A stretch of DNA of 64,000 nucleotides from CADEED01 sp043747875 (lineage in GTDB: Bacteria > Pseudomonadota > Gammaproteobacteria > Steroidobacterales > Steroidobacteraceae): NCBI GenBank assembly GCA_043747875.1, contig JAYTOI010000203.1, positions 32,222-96,221 on the forward strand, read 5' to 3'. The notes beneath the pieces were generated by a model. The model was not told where the DNA came from, did no database searches, and saw only the letters and a list, made by a program, of their open reading frames with translations. The position numbers and the translations under genes were made by a program. Positions 33,654 to 42,022 of the stretch are shown here, piece by piece; the first letter of the stretch is position 1, and each line of letters begins with the position of its first letter.

Positions 33654-34307
33654 ATGTGGGAAATCGTGAAGGCCGGCGGCCCATTCATGGTGCCGATCAT
33701 CATCTGCTCGATAGTGGCGGCCGGCATCCTCCTCGAACGACTCTGGACCCTGCAGCGCAAGCGCGTGCTGCCCGAAGACCTGCTGAAGCGGGTCACGCAG
33801 CTCGCGGAGTCCAACCAGGTGAACCCGAAGGTCATCGATGCGTTGGAGAAGAACTCGCCGCTGGGCCGGATACTGGCCGCGGCGCTCGCCAACCGCGATC
33901 GTGGCCGAGCCATCATGATGGAACGCGTCGAAGACACCGGCCGGCACGTCATCCATGAGCTCGAGCGTTTCCTCAATTCGCTCGGCACCATCGCCAGCAT
34001 CTCACCTTTGTTAGGACTGCTCGGCACGGTTACCGGCATCATCCGCGCGTTCAACGCCGTCATGCTCGGCGGCATGGGCGATCCGCGCATGCTCGCGGGC
34101 GGCATCTCCGAAGCGCTCATCACCACTGCGGGTGGCCTCGCGGTCGCCATCCCGTCGTTCATCGCTTACCGCTATCTGCGCGGCAAGGTCGAGCGCATCG
34201 TCGTCGACATGGAGAAGATCGCGGTCAAGTTCGCCGACTCGCTGGGCGCGGCCGACCGTGCCGGCCAAGATGGCAATACCGACGGCGTCGCGCGCCCGGC
34301 ATCATGA
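33654..34307 (+). CDS. exbB: ExbB/TolQ-family proton channel subunit
   Basis: 217 residues with three helices (about 10-30, 110-135, 150-175). The pattern G-x-x-x-x-x-I-I-C-S-x-x-x-x-x-I-x-x-E-R at the start and S-P-L-L-G-L-L-G-T-V-T-G-I-I-R-A-F plus G-G-I-S-E-A-L-I-T-T-A-x-G-L-x-V-A-I-P are MotA/TolQ/ExbB hallmarks. With ExbD it uses the proton gradient to drive a TonB- or Tol-type partner. No tonB is nearby; in Pseudomonas the equivalent pair also precedes lpxK. Translationally coupled with exbD. Confidence 0.92.
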   Translation: MWEIVKAGGPFMVPIIICSIVAAGILLERLWTLQRKRVLPEDLLKRVTQLAESNQVNPKVIDALEKNSPLGRILAAALANRDRGRAIMMERVEDTGRHVIHELERFLNSLGTIASISPLLGLLGTVTGIIRAFNAVMLGGMGDPRMLAGGISEALITTAGGLAVAIPSFIAYRYLRGKVERIVVDMEKIAVKFADSLGAADRAGQDGNTDGVARPAS

Positions 34308-34735
34308 AGCTGCAGACGCGCAAGGCGAAGGAAGATCCCGAGATCAACCTGATCTCGCTCATCGACATCGCGCTGCTGCTGGTCATCTTTTTCATGCTGT
34401 CGTCCACGTTCATGCAGGAAGGCCGGCTCAAGATCGAGTTGCCGCAGACCAGTCTCGCGCCGACCGGGCGTCAAAAGGCCGATCCCGTGGTCGTCACCGT
34501 CTCGCAGAGCGGCGCGTATCGCGTCAACGACCGCGAGCTGGTCAACAACAGCCCCGACACGCTGCGCGCCGCCATCCTCGAAGTGGCGGGGCCCGATCGC
34601 GAGCGGCCCGTGACGGTGCGCGCCGACGCGCGCTCGACGCATCAGTCGGTGGTGAGCGCGATGGACGTGCTCGGAAAGCTCGGCTTCGTCCGCATCAACA
34701 TCGCGACGGTCGAAGAATCCAAGCCCCCGAAGTGA
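34304..34735 (+). CDS. exbD: ExbD/TolR-family protein
   Basis: 143 residues: short cytoplasmic N-terminus (E-I-N-L-I-S-L), one helix with the essential proton-carrying Asp in L-I-D-I-A-L-L-L-V-I-F-F-M-L (about 19-32), and a periplasmic domain ending with the typical V-x-V-R-A-D-x-x-x-x-x-x-x-V-V-x-A-M-D-x-L-x-x-x-G-F. Start overlaps the exbB stop by four bases; msbA begins eight bases later. Confidence 0.94.
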   Translation: MKLQTRKAKEDPEINLISLIDIALLLVIFFMLSSTFMQEGRLKIELPQTSLAPTGRQKADPVVVTVSQSGAYRVNDRELVNNSPDTLRAAILEVAGPDRERPVTVRADARSTHQSVVSAMDVLGKLGFVRINIATVEESKPPK

Positions 34736-34742
34736 GCAATCG

Positions 34743-36497
34743 ATGAGCGCCACGCGCGCGGCCGCGCCGATCAATGCCGGGCAGGTGTATCGGCGCCTGT
34801 TGGGATATGCACGCCCGCACCTCGGCATGTTCCTCATCGGCGTCGTCGGCATGGCGCTGTTCGCAGCAACGGGTCCGGGTTTCGCCTTCCTGGTGCAGAA
34901 TTTCGTCGATCTCGGATTCGTCAAGAAAGACACGAGCGTGCTGTGGCTGGTGCCGCTCGGTGCGCCGCTGCTCTTCCTGCTGCGCGGGGTCGGCGACTAC
35001 GTCGGCGTCTATTTCCCGGGGTACGTGTCGCGCCAGATCATCAAGGCGATGCGGCGCGATCTGTTCCGCCAATATCTCAACTTCCCGGCGAAGTATTACG
35101 ATGGCCAGTCATCGGCCATGATGCTTTCGCGGCTCACTTTCAACATCGAGCAGGTGGCGGAAGCCACCACCAATTCGACAGGCGCGTTGATCCGCGACTC
35201 ACTGACCATCGTCTTGCAGATCGCCTGGCTGTTCGTGCTCAACTGGAAGCTCGCGTTGTTCGTGGTGATCCTCGCGCCGCCGCTGTCGTGGTTGGTCCGC
35301 CGGGTCACGAAGTCCTTCCGACGCTACAGCGCACGCATCCAGGCCTCGATGGGCGATGTCACGCGCGTGTCGAAGGAGGCGCTCGATGGCCATCGTGTCA
35401 TCAAGGTGTTCAACGCGCAGGAGCAGGAGGCGCGCGAGTTCGAAGCGGTCAACGAGCACAACCGCCGCAGCAACATGAAGCTCATCGCCGCGAAGGCCAC
35501 GAGCAATCCGGTGGTGCAGTTCATCGCGTCCATCGGGCTCGGCGGCGTGTTGTGGATGGCGCTGGTGCAGTTCAACAGCAACGAAATGTCCATCGGCGAG
35601 TTCTGGGGCTTTCTCACCGCGCTGTTGCTCACCACCGCTCCGATGCGCACGCTGGTCACGGCGATCGGTCCGTTGCAGCAGGGTCTCGCGGCCGGTCAGA
35701 GCGTGTTCGAAGTGCTCGACGAGCCTACGGAAGATTTCAAGAACGGCCACCCGCTCGCACGCGTGAAGGGCGAGATCGAGTTTCGCGACGTGCGCTTCGA
35801 ATACACGGCGGAAAAGGGCGGCGTACTTCATTCCGTTTCGCTGCGCGTCGCGGCGGGAAAAAACATCGCCATCGTGGGCCGCTCCGGGAGCGGCAAGTCG
35901 ACGCTCGTCGGTCTCGTGCCGCGCATCTACGACGCCACGGCGGGCCAGGTGCTCGTCGATGGCATCGACGTGCGCGAGTGCAACCTGCGCGATCTGCGCG
36001 CGAACGTCGCGCTCGTGACGCAGGACGTGCTGTTGTTCAATGATTCGATCCGAAACAACATCGCGCTCGGCGTGGACAACCCGGATCCGGCCGCCGTCGA
36101 GGCCGCCGCGCGTGCCGCGTACGTATACGAGTTCGCCCAGGAGCTGCCGCAGGGCATGGACACGCCGGTGGGCGACCGCGGCGCGTTGCTGTCGGGCGGC
36201 CAGCGCCAGCGCATCGCCATTGCGCGCGCGCTGCTCAAGGACGCGCCCATCCTCATCCTCGACGAGGCCACTTCCGCGCTCGACAACGAGTCGGAGCGGC
36301 GCATTCAGCAGGCTCTGGTCGAGCTCATGCGCAATCGCACCACGCTGGTCATCGCGCATCGCCTCACGACCATCGAGCACGCCGACGAGATCATCGTCAT
36401 GGAAGACGGCCACATCGTCGAACGCGGCACGCATGCCGAACTCGTCGCGCATGATGGCGCCTACGCCAGCCTCAAGCGCGCGGAGTTCCGCAATTGA
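34743..36497 (+). CDS. msbA: Lipid A export ABC transporter MsbA
   Basis: 584 residues, the normal length for MsbA. Six-helix membrane domain (about 20-310) followed by a nucleotide-binding domain with Walker A G-R-S-G-S-G-K-S-T (about 382-390), signature L-S-G-G-Q-R-Q-R-I-A-I-A-R-A, Walker B I-L-I-L-D-E-A-T-S-A-L-D and H-loop I-A-H-R-L-T-T. Flips lipid A-core across the inner membrane. Its position directly before lpxK, as in many Gammaproteobacteria, supports the identity over other half-size exporters. Confidence 0.95.
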   Translation: MSATRAAAPINAGQVYRRLLGYARPHLGMFLIGVVGMALFAATGPGFAFLVQNFVDLGFVKKDTSVLWLVPLGAPLLFLLRGVGDYVGVYFPGYVSRQIIKAMRRDLFRQYLNFPAKYYDGQSSAMMLSRLTFNIEQVAEATTNSTGALIRDSLTIVLQIAWLFVLNWKLALFVVILAPPLSWLVRRVTKSFRRYSARIQASMGDVTRVSKEALDGHRVIKVFNAQEQEAREFEAVNEHNRRSNMKLIAAKATSNPVVQFIASIGLGGVLWMALVQFNSNEMSIGEFWGFLTALLLTTAPMRTLVTAIGPLQQGLAAGQSVFEVLDEPTEDFKNGHPLARVKGEIEFRDVRFEYTAEKGGVLHSVSLRVAAGKNIAIVGRSGSGKSTLVGLVPRIYDATAGQVLVDGIDVRECNLRDLRANVALVTQDVLLFNDSIRNNIALGVDNPDPAAVEAAARAAYVYEFAQELPQGMDTPVGDRGALLSGGQRQRIAIARALLKDAPILILDEATSALDNESERRIQQALVELMRNRTTLVIAHRLTTIEHADEIIVMEDGHIVERGTHAELVAHDGAYASLKRAEFRN

Positions 36498-36525
36498 AAA
36501 CGCGCGGCCGACGCGCACGGTCGCG

Positions 36526-37551
36526 ATGCGCTCCTTAGAAAGAAGCTGGTACGGTCCGCATGGGTCTGCGTGGCTCGTGCCGCTGTCGTTCTTGTATGGC
36601 ACGGTGATGGCCGTGCGCAGTGTGTTCTACAGGCTGGGCCTGCGGCACCGCGTGGGCGTCGGCGCGCCGGTGATCGTCGTCGGCAATCTCTCGGTCGGCG
36701 GCACTGGCAAGACCCCGCTGGTGGCGTGGCTGTCCATCAAACTCTCCGCGGTTGGCATGAAGGTGGCCGTGGTGTCGCGCGGCTACGGTGGGCGCGCGCG
36801 CGGCGTGACGCGTGTCACGGTGCATAGCCGCCCGTCCGAGGTGGGCGATGAGGCGCTGCTGCTCGCGCGCCGCTCGCAGGCGACGGTGTTCGTCGGCAAA
36901 GATCGCGTCGCCGCTGCGAAGGCCGCGGTCGCGGACGGCGCCGACATCATCATCACCGACGACGGGCTGCAGCACCTGGCGTTGAAACGCGACTGCGAGA
37001 TCGTCGTCATCGACGGACAGCGTGGCTTCGGCAATGGCTGCCTGCTGCCACGCGGGCCGCTGCGCGAGAGTCCACGCCGGCTGCGACGCGTGAACGCCGT
37101 CGTCGTCAATGGCGCAATTACCGCATCGAACTTCCAATTGCCGCGCTTCGTCACCGGCACGCATTTCGCCATGAGCATGCGCGCGGGCGATGCGCGTCCC
37201 GTGTCGGGAGCCGGTGGCCTGCGCGCGCTTGCCAGCTTTCGTGGCGCGGGCGTGCACGCTGTCGCGGGCATCGGCAATCCGCAGCGGTTCTTCGACACGC
37301 TGCGCAACGCCGACCTCACGGTCTACGAGCATCCGTTTCCCGACCATCACGCTTTCAGATCGGGGGACCTGAACTTCGGCGACAGGTTGCCCGTGCTCAT
37401 GACCGAAAAAGATGCCGTAAAATGCGTTACGTTCGCCGATGAGCGCTGCTGGTACGTGCCGGTCACGGCGGAGTTCAACGAAAGCGAGGGCGACAGTCTC
37501 ATCGGACTCGTGCTCGCGCGCGTCAAGGCCTTCAAGACTCAGACTGCATAG
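36526..37551 (+). CDS. lpxK: Tetraacyldisaccharide 4'-kinase
   Basis: 341 residues from the ATG reading M-R-S-L-E-R-S-W-Y-G; the frame is open further up inside msbA. P-loop V-G-N-L-S-V-G-G-T-G-K-T-P at about 48-60, followed by S-R-G-Y-G-G-R and D-D-G-L-Q-H-L-A-L-x-R-D, both LpxK signatures. Phosphorylates the lipid A disaccharide 4' position, the step that precedes Kdo addition by products of the CMP-Kdo pathway including kdsB downstream. Confidence 0.97.
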   Translation: MRSLERSWYGPHGSAWLVPLSFLYGTVMAVRSVFYRLGLRHRVGVGAPVIVVGNLSVGGTGKTPLVAWLSIKLSAVGMKVAVVSRGYGGRARGVTRVTVHSRPSEVGDEALLLARRSQATVFVGKDRVAAAKAAVADGADIIITDDGLQHLALKRDCEIVVIDGQRGFGNGCLLPRGPLRESPRRLRRVNAVVVNGAITASNFQLPRFVTGTHFAMSMRAGDARPVSGAGGLRALASFRGAGVHAVAGIGNPQRFFDTLRNADLTVYEHPFPDHHAFRSGDLNFGDRLPVLMTEKDAVKCVTFADERCWYVPVTAEFNESEGDSLIGLVLARVKAFKTQTA

Positions 37552-37553
37552 AC

Positions 37554-37742
37554 ATGGACCACAGACTGCTCGACATCCTGGCGTGCCCGATGTGCAAGGG
37601 ACCGCTGAAAATGCACAAGGCCGCGGATGTGCTCGTGTGCCGCGCCGAGCGGCTCGCATTTCCCATCCGCGAGGGAGTGCCGATGATGCTCGAGGAAGAT
37701 GCGCGTCAGCTTCCCGCCGACGATCCACTGCTGGAGCGCTGA
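37554..37742 (+). CDS. Trm112-family protein (YcaR-like)
   Basis: 62 residues. Starts D-x-R-L-L-D-I-L-A-C-P-M-C-K-G-P-L (Cys11, Cys14) and ends with A-F-P-I-R-E-G-V-P-M-M-L-E-E-D-A-R, the conserved Trm112/YcaR pattern; only one of the second cysteine pair seems present (V-C-R). Conserved between lpxK and kdsB in many Gammaproteobacteria. Probable small binding partner of methyltransferases or other enzymes; exact role unknown. Overlaps kdsB by one base. Confidence 0.93.
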   Translation: MDHRLLDILACPMCKGPLKMHKAADVLVCRAERLAFPIREGVPMMLEEDARQLPADDPLLER

Positions 37743-38488
37743 TGCAATTTCGCGCCGTCATTCCCGCCCGTTTCGATTCCTCGCGCCTGCCGGGCAAGGC
37801 GTTGCTGCCGCTCGCGGGCAAGCCGATGCTGCAATGGGTGCACGAACGCGCGCGCGCCTCGCATGCCAGTGAGGTCATCATCGCGACGGACGACGAGCGC
37901 ATCGCGATTGCCGCGCGTGGCTTTGGCGCCGATGTCGAAATGACCGCGCGCACGCATGTCTCTGGAACGGATCGAGTGGCGGAAGTCGGTGTCAAGCGCG
38001 GCTGGCAGGACACCGACATCGTCGTCAATGTCCAGGGTGACGAGCCGCTGATCCCGCCCGTGATCATCGACCAGGTCGCCGCGCTGCTGGCGCAGAATGC
38101 GCGGGCCGACATCGCGACGCTCGCAACGAAGATCGACTCGCTGGCGGACTTCAACGACCCTAACAACGTGAAGGTGGCCTGCGAGGTCGGTGGCCGCGCG
38201 CTGTATTTCTCGCGCGCGCCGATTCCCTGCAACCGCGACATGCCGACGACGCTGCCGGGCTCGTGCCTGCGTCATGTCGGCATCTACGCGTATCGCGTGG
38301 CCTCTCTGCGCCGCCTGGCCGCGCTGCCGCCGGGCCGCCTGGAGCAGATCGAGAAGCTCGAGCAACTGCGCGCGCTCGAGAACGGCATGGAAATTCGCGT
38401 CGCGCTTGCGGCCGAGCGGCCGTTGGCGGACGTGAATACCGCGGCCGACCTCGAACGCGCCGAGCGCGCGCTCATGCTGCGGCCGTGA
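37742..38488 (+). CDS. kdsB: 3-deoxy-manno-octulosonate cytidylyltransferase
   Basis: 248 residues from the ATG overlapping the trm112 stop. Activates Kdo as CMP-Kdo for LPS inner core. Motifs: V-I-P-A-R-F-x-S-S-R-L-P-G-K-x-L at the N-terminus, A-T-D-D-E-R-I, S-G-T-D-R-V-A-E-V, N-V-Q-G-D-E-P-L-I, and R-H-V-G-I-Y-A-Y with L-E-Q-x-E-x-L-E-Q-L-R-x-L-E. All nucleotide and metal-binding segments are intact. Confidence 0.98.
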   Translation: MQFRAVIPARFDSSRLPGKALLPLAGKPMLQWVHERARASHASEVIIATDDERIAIAARGFGADVEMTARTHVSGTDRVAEVGVKRGWQDTDIVVNVQGDEPLIPPVIIDQVAALLAQNARADIATLATKIDSLADFNDPNNVKVACEVGGRALYFSRAPIPCNRDMPTTLPGSCLRHVGIYAYRVASLRRLAALPPGRLEQIEKLEQLRALENGMEIRVALAAERPLADVNTAADLERAERALMLRP

Positions 38489-39306
38489 CCGTGCACGCGA
38501 CGCTCACCGCGCTGTCGGTCTATCCGGTGAAATCCTGCCGCGGCATCGCGCTCGAGGAGGCCACCGTCGACGCGACCGGCCTGGCCGGCGACCGGCATTG
38601 GATGGTAGTGCGGCCCAACGGCCGGTTCGTCACGCAGCGCGAGCTGCCGCGCCTGGCGTTGATCGGGACGGCGCTCGACGCCGCATCGCTCACACTCGCG
38701 GCGCCCGGCAGCGCGCCGCTCGTGGTGTCGCGCGACGCATTCGGCGACAAGTGCGACGTCACGGTGTGGAAATTCGACGGCCGCGGCATCGACTGCGGCG
38801 AGGAACCCGCCGCGTGGCTTTCGTCGTTCCTCGAGACACCACTGCGGCTGGTGCGTTTCGATACCACCAGTCCGCGCGAGTGCAGCCCCCAATGGACACC
38901 GGGCGCGCGCGCCGTCACCGAGTTTTCCGATAGTTTCCCGATGCTGGTGATTTCGCGGGCGTCGCTCGTGGATCTCAACGCGCGCCTGCCGAAGGCGCTG
39001 CCGATGGAGCGCTTCCGCCCGAATCTCGTCATCGACGGCGTGGACGCGTACGACGAGGATCGGATGCACGAGCTGCGTGGCGCGGGCATCACGATCCGTA
39101 TCGCGAAACCCTGCGCCCGCTGCGTCGTCACGACGACCGATCAGCAACGTGGCGAGCGGGACGGCGAGGAGCCGCTAGCTACATTGAAGTCGTACCGGTT
39201 CGATTCGAAGCTGCGCGGTGTGATGTTCGGGCAGAACGCGTTTCCGATCGACGGGGTGGGGCGTGCGCTGCGGGTTGGGCAGCAATTCGAGGTGGTCTGG
39301 AAGTAG
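38485..39306 (+). CDS. MOSC domain protein, YcbX-like
   Basis: 273 residues, GTG start overlapping the kdsB stop (a second GTG follows two codons later). The N-terminal beta-barrel domain starts L-x-V-Y-P-V-K-S-C-R-G-I-x-L and contains G-L-A-G-D-R-H-W-M-V-V; the C-terminal MOSC domain has F-R-P-N-L-V-I-D-G and the molybdenum-cofactor cysteine region K-P-C-A-R-C-V-V-T-T-T-D. Unlike E. coli YcbX it has no C-terminal ferredoxin domain. Probably a molybdenum-dependent N-hydroxylated-base reductase; partner not present here. Not part of the usual kdsB neighbourhood. Confidence 0.9.
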   Translation: MTVHATLTALSVYPVKSCRGIALEEATVDATGLAGDRHWMVVRPNGRFVTQRELPRLALIGTALDAASLTLAAPGSAPLVVSRDAFGDKCDVTVWKFDGRGIDCGEEPAAWLSSFLETPLRLVRFDTTSPRECSPQWTPGARAVTEFSDSFPMLVISRASLVDLNARLPKALPMERFRPNLVIDGVDAYDEDRMHELRGAGITIRIAKPCARCVVTTTDQQRGERDGEEPLATLKSYRFDSKLRGVMFGQNAFPIDGVGRALRVGQQFEVVWK

Positions 39307-39401
39307 TGGTGCCGGGGGAAGGTTCTCGTGGTTCGCCGCGCAACCTCGGTGGACTCGGGCCGCCGGCTGCGAACCACGAGAATCTTCCCCCGGCACCACT
39401 A
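39304..39401. repeat. Long inverted repeat between convergent genes
   Basis: Two 33-base arms (39304-39336 and 39369-39401) are complementary with one mismatch and enclose a 32-base loop. The outer ends are the stop codons themselves: TAG of the MOSC gene and the TAG of the convergent GGDEF gene. No T-run follows, so any terminator action would depend on the hairpin alone. The outer 15 bases, TGGTGCCGGGGGAAG, are shared almost exactly with the palindrome after fabH. Confidence 0.9.
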
Positions 39402-41333
39402 TCTCTGGCGCTGCGCCGCGTTCAGCGCCAGGCCACCATGGCGGGAGGGGTTGAACACCTCGATCCGATCTCGTCCCTGCGTCTTCGCCACATACAGCGC
39501 GATATCCGCGCGGCGCGCGACCTGATCGAACAGCACGTCACCATTCTCGTACGACGCGAGGCCGAGGCTCAGTGTGACGGAGACATCCTGATCGTCGACG
39601 CGCAGGCGTTGATCGCGCAGCGTGTTGCGCAGCCGATCCGCGGCCTGCCGTGCCTGGTCCAGCGTGCAGTCGGGGAACAGCACCAGGAATTCCTCACCGC
39701 CGTAGCGGCCGAAGACTTCGCGTGAGTGCAGCGAGGTGCGCAGCGCGGCGGCAAACCGCTGCAGTAATTGGTCGCCGACCGCATGGCCGTATCGATCGTT
39801 GATCGACTTGAAATGATCGAGATCGATGAGGCCGATGATCAGCGTGCCACGCGATTCGCGCGCGCGCGACAGCAGCTCGACGGCCTTGCGCACGATGGCG
39901 CGGCGATTCAGCAGGCCGGTCAGTTCGTCACGCTCGGCGAGGCGTATGAGCTCGGCTCGATGCCGTCTATGCGAGAGCAGGGCGTATCCGAGAATAAACG
40001 CGGCGACCAGGCCCGCGAGACCCGCGAAGGCCACGAGTTGCGTGGTGCGCGTCTGGCTGTTGATGCGCTCTTCCTTGATCTTCGCGTCCTTCTCGAGCAG
40101 CGCGATCTTCTGCTTTTCCTGGTCGTTCTCGAACTGCACGCGCAGCTGCGCCACTTCACGGATGCGATCGAGCGCGCCTTGTTCGCGCACGCGGCGCAGG
40201 TATTCCCCCTGGTCGGTGAACGCGGCGGGATAGTTGCCCACCGCGGCATGTGCGCGCGAACGCAGCTCGTAGAGCTCGGCGATGTCGTCGGCCGGTTGCG
40301 CGCCGCCGGGCGCGATGGCGCGGTCGAACTGTCCTATGGCCTCGCGCGACTTGCCGAGCGCGAGGAACAGCCGGCCGCGCAGCGCGGCCAGTGTGCGGTA
40401 GTCGTTGTCGTCCATGCCGCTGGTCTGGCTCAGCGTCACTTCGGCGCGATCGCACCAGCGCGCGGCCTCGGCCAGCGCGTTGCGGTCGATCTCGACGTTG
40501 CACATGCGCATTTGCGACAGGCCGGTGCCGACGCGATCGCCGATGCCCTCGTGGATGCGCAACGCCTCGGTGGCAGCGATGTAGGCTTCTTCGAGTCGGC
40601 CCGCGGCCTTGAGGATGGCGGAGCGGCGGTCGAGCGCGGTCGCGAGGCGCACCTTGGCCTTTTCGTTGCGGAAGAAAGCGATGGTTTCGTCGACGAGGTT
40701 CAACGCCTGCGTGTAGTCGCGCACGCTGAACTGCGCCATCGACAGTCGACCGGCCGCGACCATGGCTTCGTCGCGGCTGCCATACTTGCGCAACAGCGCA
40801 TAGGCGCGCAGCAGATCGTCGAGCGCCTGGTCGGGATTGCCGTCGCGGAAATTGAGCCAGCCGCGATCGCGCAGCACACAGCCGAGCGCGAGCGGACGAT
40901 CGCGGATGGCGTCGACGACGCGCGTGAGCTCGACGGTGGCCGCGTCGATGCCGCCGACGTTGGTGGATACCAGCGCGCGCACGGTGCGCATGCGGATCGC
41001 GAGATCGGACATGTCACCCGCGGGCAGCAGTGCGAGGCCGGCGTCCGCGTGCGTGATGCTCTGGCGCGAGAAGCCGAGCTGACGTGCCGCGTCCGCCGCA
41101 ATGGCGTGCAGCGCCGCGCGACGCGTCGTCGGCATGTCGGTTGAGGAGGCCAAGGTGCTCGCGAGCTGCGGCATCGCCGTGGCGGGATCGCGAAAGGCGC
41201 GGTTTTCGAGATCGGTGAGATCGCCACCTTGCTGGCCCACGCAGGCCGCGAAAGCAGCGGGTGCGAAAATGGACGTCAGTACCAGAAGGCAGCCGACGCG
41301 CAAGCTTACCTTCCTGGTGACCCGGCGATTCAC
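39399..41333 (-). CDS. TPR-containing membrane diguanylate cyclase
   Basis: 644 residues. Signal peptide to about residue 29, periplasmic helical repeats (about 40-400; TPR-like units such as D-Q-A-L-D-D-L-L-R-A-Y-A-L-L and A-L-N-L-V-D-E-T-I), a short coiled coil, one transmembrane helix (about 440-460), then a cytoplasmic GGDEF domain. The active loop G-R-Y-G-G-E-E-F is intact and preceded by D-L-D-H-F-K-S-I-N-D, so c-di-GMP synthesis is expected; no inhibitory R-x-x-D is obvious four residues before the site. Sensor output of an unknown periplasmic signal. Confidence 0.92.
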   Translation of the reverse strand: MNRRVTRKVSLRVGCLLVLTSIFAPAAFAACVGQQGGDLTDLENRAFRDPATAMPQLASTLASSTDMPTTRRAALHAIAADAARQLGFSRQSITHADAGLALLPAGDMSDLAIRMRTVRALVSTNVGGIDAATVELTRVVDAIRDRPLALGCVLRDRGWLNFRDGNPDQALDDLLRAYALLRKYGSRDEAMVAAGRLSMAQFSVRDYTQALNLVDETIAFFRNEKAKVRLATALDRRSAILKAAGRLEEAYIAATEALRIHEGIGDRVGTGLSQMRMCNVEIDRNALAEAARWCDRAEVTLSQTSGMDDNDYRTLAALRGRLFLALGKSREAIGQFDRAIAPGGAQPADDIAELYELRSRAHAAVGNYPAAFTDQGEYLRRVREQGALDRIREVAQLRVQFENDQEKQKIALLEKDAKIKEERINSQTRTTQLVAFAGLAGLVAAFILGYALLSHRRHRAELIRLAERDELTGLLNRRAIVRKAVELLSRARESRGTLIIGLIDLDHFKSINDRYGHAVGDQLLQRFAAALRTSLHSREVFGRYGGEEFLVLFPDCTLDQARQAADRLRNTLRDQRLRVDDQDVSVTLSLGLASYENGDVLFDQVARRADIALYVAKTQGRDRIEVFNPSRHGGLALNAAQRQR

Positions 41334-41367
41334 GGCGCGTAGTGTACGCGTCCGTGGTGCGGTGCGG

Positions 41368-42015
41368 TCAGCGCTGTTTTACCGGATCGTGCTGGTTTTG
41401 CGCACTACTTCCGCCATCGAGCGGCACCGTGAAGTACCCGAAGCCCGATCCCGCGGACGAGTCCATGGTCACGAGCACGTCCACCGAGGCGGGCGCAGTG
41501 GGGGAGCGCGTGACGGTGTACTGCCGCCGGTACACATTCTCGGAGCCGGATTTTTGGAGTGTGAGCGCACCGGGTGCGAGTTCGATCCCGGACTCCGGCG
41601 CTACTTTGAGGTCGAAGCGTGTGGCCTCGACGCGCGGGACGGCAGCGAGATGCAGTGTCACCGGACGGCCGGGCGCGGCAGCGTCGATCTGGTAGCGCAG
41701 GTCGACCGCGACGCTCATCTTTGCGCTGGCCCGCGCGACTTTCATGCCGCCCAGCGCGGGCTCGTTCGACGTGGGCGTGGGCACGGGCGAAGAATCCTGC
41801 GGCGAGGGCGCGGTCGGTGCGGGTTGGGCGGGCGCGGTGGGCGCCCCATCCGCGGGTGGGGCACCCGGGTCGGCGGGCGGCGCCGGCATCGGCTCATTTG
41901 CCGGGGCGGGCGGCGGCGGCACGTTTTCGGGTTGCGGTGCGCGGCCACATCCGCCGAGCGCCGCGCCTAACAACAACGCCGTGACGAGTGCGGCGAGATT
42001 CTTCTTGGTGCTCAT
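41368..42015 (-). CDS. Proline-rich lipoprotein of unknown function
   Basis: 215 residues. Lipobox L-G-G-C at about 20-23 follows a hydrophobic leader. Residues 26-85 are a Pro/Ala-rich spacer able to reach from the membrane; residues 90-200 form a beta-rich domain with no recognised motif. The gene ends seven bases before the start of the peptidase-like lipoprotein, read from the same strand, so the two are likely co-transcribed, that gene first. Confidence 0.8.
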   Translation of the reverse strand: MSTKKNLAALVTALLLGAALGGCGRAPQPENVPPPPAPANEPMPAPPADPGAPPADGAPTAPAQPAPTAPSPQDSSPVPTPTSNEPALGGMKVARASAKMSVAVDLRYQIDAAAPGRPVTLHLAAVPRVEATRFDLKVAPESGIELAPGALTLQKSGSENVYRRQYTVTRSPTAPASVDVLVTMDSSAGSGFGYFTVPLDGGSSAQNQHDPVKQR

Positions 42016-42022
42016 GCGTGCC

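Noticed and set aside
39768..41144. 458-codon plus-strand frame opposite the TPR-GGDEF gene
   Set aside because: Shadow of a gene with signal peptide, TPRs and intact GGDEF motif.
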